A DNA stretch of 64,000 nt from Branchipolynoe longqiensis. Its lineage: Eukaryota; Annelida; Polychaeta; Phyllodocida; Polynoidae. The DNA lies in NCBI GenBank assembly GCA_030323885.1, contig CM059199.1, positions 73,803,050 through 73,867,049 of the forward strand, given 5' to 3'. The notes under the pieces are model-generated. The model did no database searches. It saw only the letters and a program-made list of their open reading frames with translations, and was not told where the DNA came from. Positions 31,841-43,174 of the stretch are shown here, one piece after another. Made by a program: the position numbers and the translations under genes. The first letter of the stretch is position 1; each line of letters begins with the position of its first letter.

Positions 31841-31974
31841 CGGCCCTGCTGTGTTCTCCTCCTGAGTGGATACTCACTGGGTGTTACTAACGGGGTGAGA
31901 GCACACCTAATTCCACAGCCTCCCGCCAGGGAGCCATCGCTCTACACAGACGCCGGACTCAGCTGTGGAGGGGT

Positions 31975-32650
31975 TGGGAGGGGGAGGGGGGAGTTGGGTA
32001 GTAATGAGGTGGTCGGGTGGTCGGGTGGTCGGGTGGTCTGGTGGTCGGGTGGTCGGGTGGTCGGGTGGTCGGGTGGTCTGGTGCTCGGGCTCTGTTGTGG
32101 GGTGGGTATGGTGGGAAGTGCGGTGGTGGTTGATGTGGTGGTGAGGTGGTGGAGTGGTGGAGTGGTGGGGTGGTTGGGTGGTGGAATGGTTGCGATGTTG
32201 GGGTGGTCAGTGTGGATGGGTTGAGGAACAGTGGGGTTGGTGGGGCGGTATGAGGTGGTGGAGTGGTGGGGTGGTGGGGTGGTGGGGTGGTTGGGATGGT
32301 TGGGATGGTTGAGGTAGTTGAGGTGGTTGAGGTGGTTGAGGAGGTTGAGGTGGTTGGGTGGTGGGGTGGTTGGGGTGGTGGGGTGGTTGAGATGGTTGAG
32401 GTGGTTGAGATGGTTGAGGTGGTTGATGTGGTTGGGTGGTGGGGTGGTAGGTGGTGTGGTGGTTGGGGTGGTGGGGTGGTTGGGGTGGTAGGGTGGTGGG
32501 AAGTGGTGTGGTTGTGGTTGATGTATTGGTGAGGTGGTGATACAGTGGGTGGTAATGAGCTGGTGGGGAGGTGGACTGGTGGGGAGGTGGGGTGGTGGGG
32601 TGGTGGGGTGGTGGGGTGGTGGGGTGGTGGGGTGGTGGGGTGGTGGGGTT
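31975..32650 (+). repeat. GGTGG-rich minisatellite
   Basis: Arrays of 'gggtggtcgggtggtc', 'ggttgaggtggttgaggt' and 'ggtggggtggtggggtgg'. The three sub-blocks differ in unit type. The Thr/Pro/His-rich minus-strand frame is an artefact of the unit. Confidence 0.93.
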
Positions 32651-32755
32651 TGAACCGAACATTGGCATAATGTGGAGAACCTGTGGAGAAACCATTCGGT
32701 GTACATTGGAGTTAGAAGCAATATTGTGTATTCGAACAATTGTACTTATTGGCTA

Positions 32756-33020
32756 ATAATCAAGATACTGGTGCAGTTATGAACTGATATATGAGAACAC
32801 CTGAGTCAATTTACTAGAACCTGTTACTGCTGAAGCTATGAGGTCAGAGTTGTGGTGTGCTTGATAAGATTATTGTTGGCCAGTTTGCAATTCAAATATT
32901 TTCAAAGGTTAGTCATTTAAAATAAAGGTTACTTCAAACTAAAATGAGATAGACTTCAAACTAAAATGAGATAGACCCTACTATTATTATCTTTTAAAAA
33001 AATGACAGAAACTCAAAATT
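32756..33020 (-). mobile_element. MITE-M partial copy
   Basis: 'actggtgcagttatgaac', 'ttcaaaggttagtcattta' and 'gacagaaactcaaaatt' follow MITE-M order on the minus strand. Both termini are missing. An internal 20-bp tandem duplication 'acttcaaactaaaatgagat' occurs at 32932-32972. Confidence 0.65.
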
Positions 33021-33055
33021 ATCTTGTAATATCTCCTGTGTGATTCCTCCTGTGT

Positions 33056-33345
33056 AGTGAGCCCGGTCCTCTGTGGTGGTAGAGTAGTGAAACACAACAC
33101 AACTGACAGTGTGCTGGTCTTTATTCTCTGACAATAACTTGTACAATGCAATGCTACTCTCCTCTACCCCTCCTTTGTGCATTCCCTGCTTGCCTGAGTG
33201 CATGAATGCATGAATACATGCCCAGGTGAGTGTGTGGTCCCCTTATGTACCCTGACCACTCTTCACTCCCTTGGCAACAAGCTTTACCCAGAATGCAACG
33301 TAACTTCCTCTCTATGGAACCGTTCTCACAATAATTAACAGTCGC
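33056..33345 (-). mobile_element. possible solo LTR
   Basis: A 290-bp segment begins TG ('tgtgtagtgagcccgg') and ends CA ('cacaataattaaca'). On the minus strand it has a polyadenylation signal in 'gagaataaagaccagc' about 80 bp from the right end. That is the layout of a retroviral-type LTR. I cannot find a matching second LTR or an unambiguous target duplication, so the call is tentative. Confidence 0.3.
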
Positions 33346-33930
33346 ATTCCCTTCTGGAAGGCAGGCTCAGTGAATGTATGGTTGAGAGCTTACTAACAAT
33401 TGATCATAGCATTCTACCCAACATATAGGGATTCTACCTCTGCTAGCCATTACATACTGTTTAGTGAGTTTTGTATCATGCTGGTACACTTTCATAATCA
33501 CATCTCATTCTCTCACCCTCCTCGTACTATATTTTATTACTATTTCATCCAACAAAATGTCACTCTTATTTATGTGGATTCTGCCTCAACTAATTTGGCT
33601 TGGGCTGGTGGTGACACATCCTGCAAGGTGTGGGTGGTTGGGACTAAGCCCCACCACCCATATACAAACACCGGCCACCTAAATGCAAACATCACCCGCC
33701 ACCTTTATGCAACCCCTACTGGCAGCTTGGAGCCGGCCCCCTTATACAATAAGCAGTAACTACAGGTCCTGTTTTCAGGGCTGTATTTACTTAGTCCAGG
33801 CATTTAATTAATTCCTGCTGCGGTTAAGGAGGATATCGTTTCCATACTTTTACAATTTGTCTACTCAACTTTAATAAAGAGTGTTGCTTTCAGCGTTCAG
33901 CCAGAGTTTTGCTCAACCAACCCAATCTGT
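33346..33930. other. no feature supported
   Basis: A 119-codon open frame at 33400-33759 has no recognisable domain, signal or splice context. Confidence 0.4.
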
Positions 33931-33934
33931 GTTC

Positions 33935-34190
33935 TGTGCTTATGCAGAGTTCATGTGCAAATCCCCGTGAATGCCAATCCAAAAATTGACTTAACATTTC
34001 TTTAATTTACCTGAAGGTGATTTTAATTCTCACTAATTCCATGTTGGTTGTGAAGAAATAAATATGGAGCAATGAACAAAAAGAAATAGGAATGTAAATA
34101 AATTAAACCTTTGACGGTTTGACTCCAATATGTAAGTCAATATTTGGATTGACGTTTACAAGGATTTATGCCTGAACTCTTCATATAAAT
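33935..34190 (+). repeat. repeat E copy
   Basis: 'atgccaatccaaaaattgac', 'ttaattctcactaattccat' and 'tatggagcaatgaac' recur in order at 35700-36240 and 44371-44625. These define an interspersed repeat of about 250 bp of unknown class. Confidence 0.7.
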
Positions 34191-34405
34191 AATAATCGCA
34201 CGCATGTGTATACACAACATAATGCAATTGCCCTCTGGATTTATGAGTGGGGCTTTCTAGGTCACATCTGGGTAGGAGATAATGAAAAAGATAGGGAATC
34301 TCCTGAATCAGGCATTGTCTAGTTAGAACTCGTTGTTGATTGGGGGGGGGGGGGCACGTCATGAGCATTCTGGGAAGGATAAAGACTGACCTTATAATGA
34401 ATAAA

Positions 34406-34475
34406 CCGGGCGCGGTAGCCGAGTCGGTAGAGCGCGAGCCTCGCGGGCGGGTGATCAGGAGTTCGATTACCGGTG
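34406..34475 (+). mobile_element. SINE-A tRNA-like head
   Basis: 'ccgggcgcggtagccgagtc' followed by 'ggtagagcg' (A box) and 'aggagttcgattaccgg' (B box). It is the best preserved pol III head in the family and is followed by unrelated G-rich DNA. Confidence 0.7.
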
Positions 34476-34762
34476 GTGGGCGGGGGTGGAGATGTCGGGA
34501 GGGGTGTAGGGTGAGGTGCGGAGGTTGGGATGAGGTGAGGGGTGTAAGGTGGGGGTGCTGGGGTAGAGTTGTGGGTAGGGTTGTGGGTAGGGTTGCGGGA
34601 GGGCGATGAGGGTGGGGAGGGGGGTTAACATCACAATGCTTACCGGAAGTGTAAGGAATGTGACGGAAGTGTACATAGCGGAAGTATATATTACTGCCGG
34701 AAACCAGGATGTATACGTAGGGGGGTGGGGGTGGTGGTGGGGGTGGGGGTGGGGGTGGGGGG
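34476..34762 (+). repeat. G-rich low-complexity DNA
   Basis: 'ggtgaggtgcggaggttggg'-like and 'gggtggtggtgggggtgggg' stretches. 'accggaagtg' and 'gacggaagtg' recur three times at about 34641-34687. Confidence 0.85.
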
Positions 34763-34834
34763 ATTAACATTATTATGTTCCCTGGAAGGGCAAAGCTTGT
34801 GACAGTGTAAAGTAAATGGATCCAGGAGTTAGTT

Positions 34835-35035
34835 TGTTGGGGTATTGTGTCCTAGCAAGATTTGAAGGTCATATCAGGAAGAGTACCGGCGTGTGATCAT
34901 GTGCACTCATGGCAACTTCATAGTGTTGTCCTATTGGACGACTAGGCTGCCGGCACTATGATCCGATATCCCACTCAGTCAAATTATTCGGATACTGAAC
35001 TAACCGGTCCTTGCCCTATTCTAATGATTCAACAA
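34835..35035 (-). mobile_element. SINE-A copy, degraded
   Basis: Minus-strand tail to mid-body: 'gtcctagcaagatttgaagg' to 'ggtccttgccctattctaat'. The head is absent. Confidence 0.75.
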
Positions 35036-35059
35036 GGAACGACTCAAGAAGTTTGGGTA

Positions 35060-35370
35060 CTCATCATCATCATCATGCTGTCGGTCGCGATGCGACAAAG
35101 ACTGCTTTCATTACTTGACTGCCGCTCCCCGGTATGGGGTTTTGTGTGGTTGTACATTTCATGAAAGCTGCCTGCAAAAGTGTTGAAGTGCTGCTGGCTT
35201 TTGCAAGTTACAAGCCGCACTCTCTCGGGGAGAAAATAGAGGTTTCACACCGGCAAGAACATGTCCAGACAGGCGCAAACTATTTGTCCCTGCAGTGGCT
35301 GGTTGGGAGATGTTGGGAGTTCCATACATCAACCACCCTTAATGCTGCCACAGTGACATGGTTTTCTGTT
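35060..35370 (-). mobile_element. SINE-H with LINE-L tail
   Basis: The minus strand reads 'gcagcattaagggtgg', 'cagccactgcagggacaaat', 'cttgcaaaagccagcagcac', then joins the LINE-L 3' end at 'ggagcggcagtcaagtaatg' and ends in (gat)n. The other copy at 50180-50495 has the same head but joins LINE-L further upstream. It is a non-coding parasite of, or deletion derivative from, LINE-L. Confidence 0.8.
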
Positions 35371-35517
35371 TAGGGTTTTCTCCCTTAGCCTTCGGTTCTG
35401 TCAAGAACCTGTACCACAAGGCAGTGGTTTACAACTACGCAGGGCAGGGGCGTCCAACTCCCTGAGGTATTGCAATACTTGCATACCACAGTTTGGGTAC
35501 TACAGGAAGGTTTATTG

Positions 35518-35695
35518 ACAAGACCGGTGGACAGATTTTAAATTTGATACTAGTCGCTCCCAAGCATGGCGCTCAGCATTACTAGCATAGGGCAAGGAGC
35601 AGTGAAATGAGAAAAGCTAATTGTGTATGATTGAAATTGTCCCTGCTTAATCAACTAATGTACCAATAATAGCATCACAAAGAAACACATAAAAA
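35518..35695 (+). mobile_element. mosaic SINE, A body with D tail
   Basis: 'ttgatactagtcgctccc' and 'cattactagcatagggcaag' (A) run straight into 'gagcagtgaaatgagaaaag' and 'tgcttaatcaactaatgtac' (D). Confidence 0.7.
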
Positions 35696-35699
35696 CCCA

Positions 35700-36240
35700 A
35701 TATCCATTCACAAAAATTGACTTAGAGTTGCATAGTCCGGTGCTTTTGAGTTTCTGCTATTTTCTGAGATAAATATATTATACTAATCACTATAATCCAC
35801 TTTACATTAGTTTGAAGTAACTGTAATTTTAAATGGCTAAGTTTGGAGATATTTTACATCAAAACATGCCAAAATAATTTTAGCAAGCACAAGAAAACTC
35901 TGACACCATAGACTTCAGTAGTAACGGGCGCTATTAATTGACTTATTATGCCTTTCTATGCAGCAACAAATGCTTAATAAGTGCACCAGTGTCTAAGTTG
36001 AATATGTAGAATCAAATCTAGATAAGTGTTTTGGTTTTGAAAAGTTGATATTTTCATCTGACTGTGCAACTTTAAAATAAAGGATTTGTACCTGAGGGTA
36101 ATCTTAATTCTCACTAATTCTACTTTTCTTCTGACGAAATGGTTATGGAACGATGAACAAACAACAATTATGAATGTAAAAGATTAACCTTTAGATGTCT
36201 TGACTGCAATGTTTATCTCAAGCTGTCACTGTAATGTTCA
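35700..36240 (+). repeat. repeat E copy split by MITE-M
   Basis: Left part 'tccattcacaaaaattgact' and right part 'ttaattctcactaattctac' flank the MITE at 35726-36071. In the 33.9-kb copy the two parts are contiguous. Confidence 0.72.
35726..36071 (+). mobile_element. MITE-M, complete copy
   Basis: 346 bp with terminal inverted repeats 'agttgcatagtccggtg' and 'catctgactgtgcaact'. The insertion lies at a TTA(A)-like site inside repeat E. There is no coding capacity. This is the reference copy for the partial copies at 12964, 24742, 32756, 51710, 55796 and 61905. Confidence 0.8.
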
Positions 36241-36540
36241 TGTTTATACAAAATTACAAGAGACATTGTTAAAACAAACAAACATTGATATGTTTACATA
36301 GAATCAGATATGCCCTTCGCACATACATATATGCAAGCATTTTATATATTACATAAAATAGTGATTACATGAATCAGAAAAATGGCATGTGTCAATATGA
36401 CGGTTGTTATTTGTGTCCGGTGCTATGAAATTGCCAAGTTACAAGCAACATAGACACCTGTAAATTGTAAGCCCTATGTAGGTCCACCTATCCATTCCCT
36501 CCTAAAATTATCCGAGTCTAAGGTAAAATACAAGGAAGGG
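36241..36540. other. no feature seen
   Basis: AT-rich unique sequence. Confidence 0.45.
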
Positions 36541-36885
36541 TTATGGGAACCACCGTGCCTCAGCATGCAAATGGTTATGGGAACCACAGGGAGACAGCAG
36601 GCACAGGGTTATGGGAACCACAGAGACACAGCAGGCATGGGGTTATGGGAACCACAGATACCCAGCAGGCAGAGGGGTATGGGAACCACCGGGACACAGC
36701 AGGCAGATGGCTATGGGAACCACTGGGACACAACAGGCAGAGGGTTATGGGAACCACAGAGACACAGCAGGCAGGGGGTTATGGGAACCACAGATACACA
36801 GCAGGCAGAGGGGTATGGGAACCACCGGGACACAGCAGGCAGATGGCTATGGGAACCACTGGGACACAATAGGCAGAGGTTAACA
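36541..36885 (+). repeat. 34-bp minisatellite
   Basis: Ten units containing 'ggttatgggaaccacagaga' and 'cacagcaggcag', with a superimposed period of about four units (the 'atggctatgggaaccactgg' variant recurs about 136 bp apart). The frame shifts each unit (34 = 3n+1), so the three overlapping open frames are artefacts. Confidence 0.92.
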
Positions 36886-37680
36886 CAGATAGATAAGGAT
36901 ATCGCCAGCAAGCACACAGGTCATGGTATGCAGGTGGGCTGGGGGCTGGGGGCTGTTTGTGCTCTCCCCCCCTCCCTACTGTGTTTGTGCTGTCAAGCAT
37001 CCATGTCTGGAGCTCTGAAAGCAATAGGACAGCCAACAATGGTGGGCTCTACTGTACTCTCCAAGCAGATATTGTTGTACTAGTATATATATTAGCAATT
37101 ATTAAAGGATTCTCTACCAAGACACTGTTTTGTCATGTATGTGCATTGTGTTTTGCTGGACTGTCAATATCATTCATAAGGGGGAGAGGTCATAATCTAA
37201 CATTCTAAATTAATGAGAATAACTATAACGAATTTGTACCTGGGACCAAGCAAGGTTATAAATATTAACTTGTATGTGCAAGGATCATGTGGAAATAGAT
37301 GTTTTATTAATTTTATTATGCACGGCATTCTGATGGGGTTTACTACAAACACATGAAAAGCGTTAAAGTAATATTACCAAACTGCTCGGCCTCAGAGTAA
37401 AGGAAAAGCTCAGAATAAACCAAACAGCATTAGAACCGATGTGCCCTGGGTATCCTAAGCGTCTTAAAGCCACTAAATACAGTTTGAGCTTCCTACTTAA
37501 GAAAGCCATTCATGATTCAGTGAGCTGTAAACCAAATGTGTGCGCATGCATACAGAAAATAACCAGCAAATTCACGTGATTTCAAGTTCAAAGCAATTAG
37601 AAGTAAAAGAAGAAGTATGACAATTTAATTCACATCTTCTCCCACTTGCTCCCACTTGCTCTACTTGTACAATTCTGAAC
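36886..37680. other. no gene seen
   Basis: Unique sequence. 'ctaaattaatgagaataact' near 37206 may be an edge of repeat E. No exon is supported. Confidence 0.45.
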
Positions 37681-37754
37681 ACCGGAAACCCAGGGCGCAT
37701 GTCCCATTGGCATATCGCTGGCTTCCGGTTGTATTATTTCCCCAGGAGAATCTC

Positions 37755-37793
37755 GGTGAAATGTACATAAGCCGAACCCATGTACATTTCACC
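37755..37793. repeat. perfect 14-bp hairpin
   Basis: Arms 'ggtgaaatgtacat' (37755-37768) and 'atgtacatttcacc' (37780-37793) with an 11-bp spacer, in non-repetitive sequence. A CCAAT box and an ETS-like 'cttccgg' lie about 40 bp upstream. Confidence 0.75.
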
Positions 37794-38160
37794 ATCCCTA
37801 TAGACTAGACGAGCTCTATCTGTCTGAGGGGGGGCGGCTACTGGAGGAATCACGTGGTCTTCTCCATTGCCCTGTGGCTTAACCTTGAATCATAGACGTC
37901 ACTCCAGATTTCTTCAAGGACTCATTTTACTATCGCTCTGAGGTCATTTTCTTGAAACTAAATATAATTGTGTTTGGGTCTGGGTGGGTTTCTTTAGAGG
38001 GATTTAACTTTTTTTCTTTCTTTTTATCTTTATTAAATGTATATCGGATATTTATCCCTGCTCCCACAGTCAGTTTATCCAATCTAATGGAATGAAATGG
38101 CCATTTCCATGTGAGCATGTGATGGTGATGTAGGACGATATGTATACATATATGTGATGT
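37794..38160. other. no feature seen
   Basis: Unique sequence preceding the RTE insertion. Confidence 0.45.
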
Positions 38161-39116
38161 ATAAAACATATTATTAAACGAGGAGTTATGATTAAACAAG
38201 GAGTTCGACAGGGGTGTGTATTGTCACCATGTCTATTTAACCTGTACACAGAGATGATTTTCAGACACATTGAAGATTGCAATGGAGTGACAATAGGTGG
38301 CATGAACGTCAACAATCTTAGATATGCCGATGACAGTGTAATACTAGCAGACAGTGAGAAAAACCTACAAGATATAGTGAATAGAATCAATAAAGCTGGA
38401 ATACTATTCAACATGAAGATGAATGCCAGGAAGACCAAAACAATGGTTATAAGTAAAAAGACAGATAAACCAAATGTCAATATAACCATAGATGGCACAA
38501 ACATAGAACAAGTATCCGAATTCATATATCTCGGACAAAAGATTACAAATGATGGGAGATGTGAGGAAGAAATTAAAAGAAGGATAACAATAGCCCGAAC
38601 AACATTCTCCAAAATGTACAGAGTGTTAACATCAAGTAAGATATTAATACAAACAAGGAAGCGTATTCTTCAGTGTTATGTGTGGTCTACTCTAATGTAT
38701 GGGGCTGAGACATGGACAATCTCTAAGAAAATGTACAAACGTGTAGCAGCATTTGAGATGTGGACTTATCGAAGGATGATGAAAATATCATGGACAAAGA
38801 AGATCACCAACAAAGAAGTTCTCAGAAAAATTAAAAATAAGAAAAGCTTGTTTGCCACTATACAGACAAAGAAACTTATTTATTTTGGCCACATCATTCG
38901 TCAGAGTTCAATATACCGTACATTGTTGGAAGGGAAGGTGAATGGCAGCAGAGGGAGAGGGAGACCAAGAACATCATGGTTTACAAATATTTCACAGTGG
39001 ACAGGCTTGAATTATTCCCAGTATATCAGAACAGCACACCATCGGGACAAGTGGAGAACCATTGCATCCAACCCTCGATTAGAGGACGGAACTATTGATT
39101 GATTGATAAAACGTAT
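38161..39116 (+). mobile_element. 5'-truncated RTE-type LINE
   Basis: The insertion spans about 38172-39105. It has an 11-bp imperfect target duplication ('ataaaacatat' at 38161-38171, 'ataaaacgtat' at 39106-39116). The 3' end is a (ttga)n tail typical of RTE elements. 'attaaacgaggagtt' / 'attaaacaaggagtt' is tandemly duplicated at the 5' edge. Confidence 0.8.
38188..39102 (+). CDS. RTE-type reverse transcriptase, C-terminal part
   Basis: 304 residues of a non-LTR retrotransposon polymerase that copies its own RNA at a nicked chromosomal target. RT motif 4 'GVRQGCVLSPCLFNLY' is at residues 5-20, the catalytic box 'YADD' at 46-49, and the thumb and connection continue through 'EFIYLGQKI' and 'YGAETWTIS'. 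The end has 'GRGRPRTSW', the pattern at the C-terminus of RTE/BovB-clade proteins. The N-terminal endonuclease and the first three RT motifs are missing because the copy is 5'-truncated. The remaining frame is fully open, which suggests a young insertion. The start at 38188 is simply the first Met in the fragment, not a native start. It is followed within a few bases by the (ttga)n tail, so there is almost no 3' UTR. Confidence 0.88.
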   Translation: MIKQGVRQGCVLSPCLFNLYTEMIFRHIEDCNGVTIGGMNVNNLRYADDSVILADSEKNLQDIVNRINKAGILFNMKMNARKTKTMVISKKTDKPNVNITIDGTNIEQVSEFIYLGQKITNDGRCEEEIKRRITIARTTFSKMYRVLTSSKILIQTRKRILQCYVWSTLMYGAETWTISKKMYKRVAAFEMWTYRRMMKISWTKKITNKEVLRKIKNKKSLFATIQTKKLIYFGHIIRQSSIYRTLLEGKVNGSRGRGRPRTSWFTNISQWTGLNYSQYIRTAHHRDKWRTIASNPRLEDGTID

Positions 39117-39804
39117 GCGAGGATGAAGGTGCAAAAGGGAATATTCCCTATGCGATCACCCATATGTTGTGTACTACTTTATGGGTGACCCCTTTTTACA
39201 GTTAGTCCCGGTGGTGCCACCACCCCCAGTGGCGTGAAATACTGTTGAAATACTGTCACTTGCGCATCATATTCCCTGAGCCTGAGAATATATCATCACA
39301 ACCCACTTCCTTGGTGTGTCTCCTTTTTGCACTGTAGCACGGATGTTAGTTAATTCACGACCGCATTAGGTACAATGGGTTTTAATTCATATAGAGGTAT
39401 ATCATCAGTACAGTGTATTTGAGTAATTCATGAGAGCAATACATATGAGTGACTGAACTGGAACCGCCGTCGATCTGCTTCTTCTTCGTAACCCATGCTG
39501 TTGGTTTGAATCAGGTGGGACTCGAACCCTCAACTCTATCAAGTCACTTTTATTCAAAAGGCTGTTAGGGCACATGACCGACATGGTGGGAAATTTGATC
39601 TTGTTTGGCCACCTATCGTGGCAATGGGTGAGGAGAGAGGTTCCTTCAGATGGCGCTACCATAGCAGCGGTGGCCGCTCCGAGTCGCAGTTAGTTCGGGC
39701 TGGAGCCAGGAGGTTGCACCACAGTGTCATTTTGTTAATGTTATCGGCTGTCCAGTCTCGTGTCCGAATTACCCATGTTAATTATAACATGTACAATTAT
39801 ATAT
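39117..39804. other. no gene seen
   Basis: Unique sequence. 'gtgggactcgaaccctca' at 39517 is a reverse B-box-like trace of a SINE head. 'cagatggcgctacc' at 39647 is CTCF-like. Confidence 0.4.
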
Positions 39805-39965
39805 CGTAAGGAGTATTTCGCATAGAGCAGGATTTGAACCCACACTTCTTGCCATTCCGGTGCTAGTGGCTCATTCGTTACACTACCTAGGCTCCCTGAT
39901 GCAATCACCCGATCCACGCCTACCTATCCATGAGGCTCCTTGCTTGTGAGGTTAGTGCAGAGGAC
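39805..39965 (-). mobile_element. SINE-C copy
   Basis: Minus-strand partial: 'caggatttgaacccacactt', 'cgttacactacctaggctcc' and 'gtgaggttagtgcagag'. Confidence 0.7.
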
Positions 39966-40124
39966 CATATATATATATATATATTTGGCTGCTGCAATCG
40001 ATTCTAATCTCATATCCTAATATTGGACATCCTTTGGCCGAAATTGCTGTCAATTTTCGCCGACTTGCTTGGTGGTCGTGTTGGCGTGTGTGCATGTGTC
40101 ATGGTGTTTGTTGCTATCTCCTGA

Positions 40125-40612
40125 GAGTGTGCCGCTGCCACTGCCACTGCCACTGCCACTGTCGCTGCCTCTGTCGCTGCCAGTGTCACTGCCACTGCCA
40201 CTGCCATTGTGACTGGCACTGTCACTGCCGCTGCCACTGCCACTGCCACTGTCACTGCCACTGCCACTGTCGTTACCACTGTCACTGTCACTGCCGCTGC
40301 CGCTGCCACTGCCACTACAACTGTGACTGGCACTGCGACTGCCACTGCCGCTGCTGCTGCCACTGCCACTGCCACTGCCTTTGTCACTGCCAGTGTCACT
40401 GTCACTGCCGCTGTCACTGCCACTGCCACTGCCACTGTGACTGGCACTGTAACTGTCACTGTCACTGCCGCTGTCACTGCCTCTGCCACTGCCACTGTGC
40501 CTGGCACTGTCACTGCCACTGTCGCTGCCACTGCCACTGCCACTGCCTCTGTCGCTGCCAGTATCACTGTCACTGTCACGATCACTGTCACTGCCGCTGC
40601 TTGATCTAGTTG
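40125..40612. repeat. hexanucleotide array (ctgcca)n
   Basis: About 80 units of 'ctgcca' with frequent ctgtca, ctgccg and gtgact variants. Cys/His-rich, Ala/Thr-rich and Val/Ala-rich frames arise from the 6-bp period. Confidence 0.95.
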
Positions 40613-41490
40613 GCTACACGCCTCCACCACCTCCCCACCTCCTCACCTACCCCCTCACCCACCTCCACACCCACCTCCACACCCACCTCCACAAAACCAA
40701 ACCCACCTCCACCCCACATCAGTCCCCTCCTCAGCTACCCCCTCAACCACACCCTCACCCATCCCCTAACGAACCTCCTCACCCACCTCCTCAACCGCTC
40801 ACCCACCTCCACACCCACACTCACACCCACCTCCTCACTCAGTCTCTCATCCACCTCCTCATCCACCTCCACCTAACGTCACTCCACTCCTCTCCTACCC
40901 CTTCACGCACCCCCTCATCCACCTCTTCACCCACTTCTTCAACCCCTCACCCACCACCTCACCCAACACCTCACCCAACACCTCACCCAACACCTCACCC
41001 ACCACCTCACCCAACACCTCATCCAACACATCACCCACCCCCACCCACATCCCCACCACACCCTTCACCACCTCACTCACCCCCTCACCACCCTTCCCCA
41101 CCTCACTCCACCTCCTCACCCATTCCCACCACACCCCTCCCCACCTCACCCACCCCCGCCCACCTCTTTAAACCCCCTCACCCACCTCCACACCAACCAC
41201 CACACCCACCTCCTCCCGACTCCTCACCCACCACTCCTAAACCCCACCCCACCCCTGCCAACCCCTTGCCCATCCTCCCCGACCTCCTCAATCGTCCCCT
41301 CCACACCTCCTCACCCACTTCCGCCCTCCCACCCATCCCCCACCCTAACTCACCAGCTCATCCACCCTCCAAACCCCCACCCTCCCCCTCTCCCACAACC
41401 TCCTCACCCCCCTCATCCCCCTCACCCACCCCTCCCCGGCCCCCTCCGCACCTCACTCCGCACCCCTCCCCACACCGACATCGTGCACGG
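40613..41490. repeat. C-rich satellite 'cacccacctcctcac'
   Basis: Degenerate 15-18-bp units built from 'cctcacccacctcc' and 'caacacctcaccc'. Confidence 0.92.
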
Positions 41491-41504
41491 TCCGCCCGAG
41501 CTTA

Positions 41505-41756
41505 ATGCCTCCGTTTGAAATTGCGGACATTTCCAAGCTAATACCTAATTTAGACAGTTCGATACTTACTCAAGGTCGCAACTATTGGCAAATAAGCCTA
41601 GGTCTGCAGCGCCACCTACGGGAAGTACTAGAACTACAAGCAGCACTCCCAGGAAGGGAATTGCCTCCGGGTTTGTTTCAGTGGGTGTTTTTCTGTGTGT
41701 GGTGGGGGGTGGGGGCATTGTTGAAAGGCACATATCTTTTAATAAGACGAATTTGA
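41505..41756 (+). CDS. open frame of unknown significance
   Basis: 83 codons begin MPPFEIADISKLIPNLDSSI, have an amphipathic 'LQRHLREVLELQAALPG' stretch around residues 34-50, and end in a hydrophobic segment (residues 58-83). The composition looks more protein-like than other short frames in the window, and it lies in unique DNA directly after a satellite. 'ccgg|gtttgt' near residue 56 could be a splice donor, which would make only the first part coding. I recognise no family. A CTCF-like core (reverse 'cagcgccacctacgg', 41608-41622) overlaps it. It may be a chance frame. Confidence 0.2.
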   Translation: MPPFEIADISKLIPNLDSSILTQGRNYWQISLGLQRHLREVLELQAALPGRELPPGLFQWVFFCVWWGVGALLKGTYLLIRRI

Positions 41757-43174
41757 AATAAAGAAATATATTATTAAAATAAGTGTTATTGTGAGATTTT
41801 ACCCTGAAATGTATTCCAGTTATCTCCTTTCAGATATGGAGTACATAATGCTTATTTAAATATCTGTATTATTTGTGATATGTTCGAATAATAATTTATC
41901 AAAAGGCCTAAAATCACATTATCTAGTAATTAAAATGTATTAACCGCCAAGATTTTTATTTCCAAAGGGAAACAAATTAACTAATTATTAAAACTCTGAA
42001 AGTAATCGGTTTCGAAATTGTGGAGGCATTTTTGGGGGGAGATTTGCGAGATCAATTAAACTGGGGGGGGATGTTATTGCCAAAGGAACTGGCATCGGAA
42101 AGAATTTGAGAGTGGTCAATGCAGGGTGGTGATTGGCTGTTTGAATGGTGAGTTAGCAGCCAATAAGCGTCAGCCACGCATTCACATCTCTTGCTGTAAA
42201 GGGTGTGTGTGTGTCGGTAAATATTCTCTGCTCGTTCAAGTTGAACAGGCAGTGTTCAGTTTGAAGCTATGCTTTATTACCTAGAATATAATAAGCACAC
42301 CGTGTTGCCAATTAGGGCAGAAACACATTGTAAATATGCTGTATCATTTGGCAAGGCTCTCGGTTAAATGATCTTCCCTGTTCACGTGAAGAAAAAGACT
42401 GTCGCTTGCATTGCTGGCAAGGCACAAATAATGTGAAAGCACGCTTGGGAATAACATAACTTTATTTCTATCTCAGGTGGCCACTGCCACGGCATGTAGT
42501 TACATTCGTCTATCCATTAGCAATTGGCTAACATGGATAAGTGGTTACGTAGCGGCATGAAGCATGGAGTGAACATGCAATTAACAGAAATGAACAAGCA
42601 GTGAAATGAGGAAGTGTGATGGCCCGTGGACAAATATTACAAGCCTGGTCCACCCGGACATGGAATTATTTAATGGAAATTTGAATAATTAGTATTTGTT
42701 AGTTGACTTAATCAAAGAAATCATGGGTGGATGGGTAGATGGGTGGGTGAAAAAATAAGTGAGGAGAGGTCGGTCATCCAGAGTAGTGTGATCGTGGAGT
42801 GTGCGTCAATTAGAGAGGAGCCCAGTGAAGCATGACCTCTGATTGGCTGAGCGGTGATTGGCCGGCCAAGGGAGCCAATGGGGTGCCAGTGAGAGGTGAG
42901 TGGCAGTTCATCCCCCCTCTCACACCCAGGGGGGAGGGGCGATGAGTGCTTCATGGTTCTCTGTGCCCCAGAAATGATCATGAAAGCGCTCCCCCCGCAC
43001 CACTCATTCACTACTTTTACATTAATTAGAAAAGAGTCCTTTGATCGATTAATTATGGTCAATATTATTGAAGTTGACAGTAATATGCATTAGATCCGTT
43101 AACAAAAAGGCAATGTCTGCTCTGAAGGGAAGATAGAAATCTCATAAATCTCATAAATCTGGCAGGCGGTTATT
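41757..43174. other. no gene seen
   Basis: Mostly AT-rich unique DNA. Short frames near 42721-43093 overlap on both strands and lack domains. Confidence 0.45.

Noticed and set aside
36543..37083. 172-codon frame with 'GYGNHRDTAG' repeats
   Set aside because: A 34-bp minisatellite rotates through all three frames. Equivalent frames exist in parallel.
40010..40630. Ala/Val-rich and Cys/His-rich frames
   Set aside because: Generated by a 6-bp repeat in all frames.
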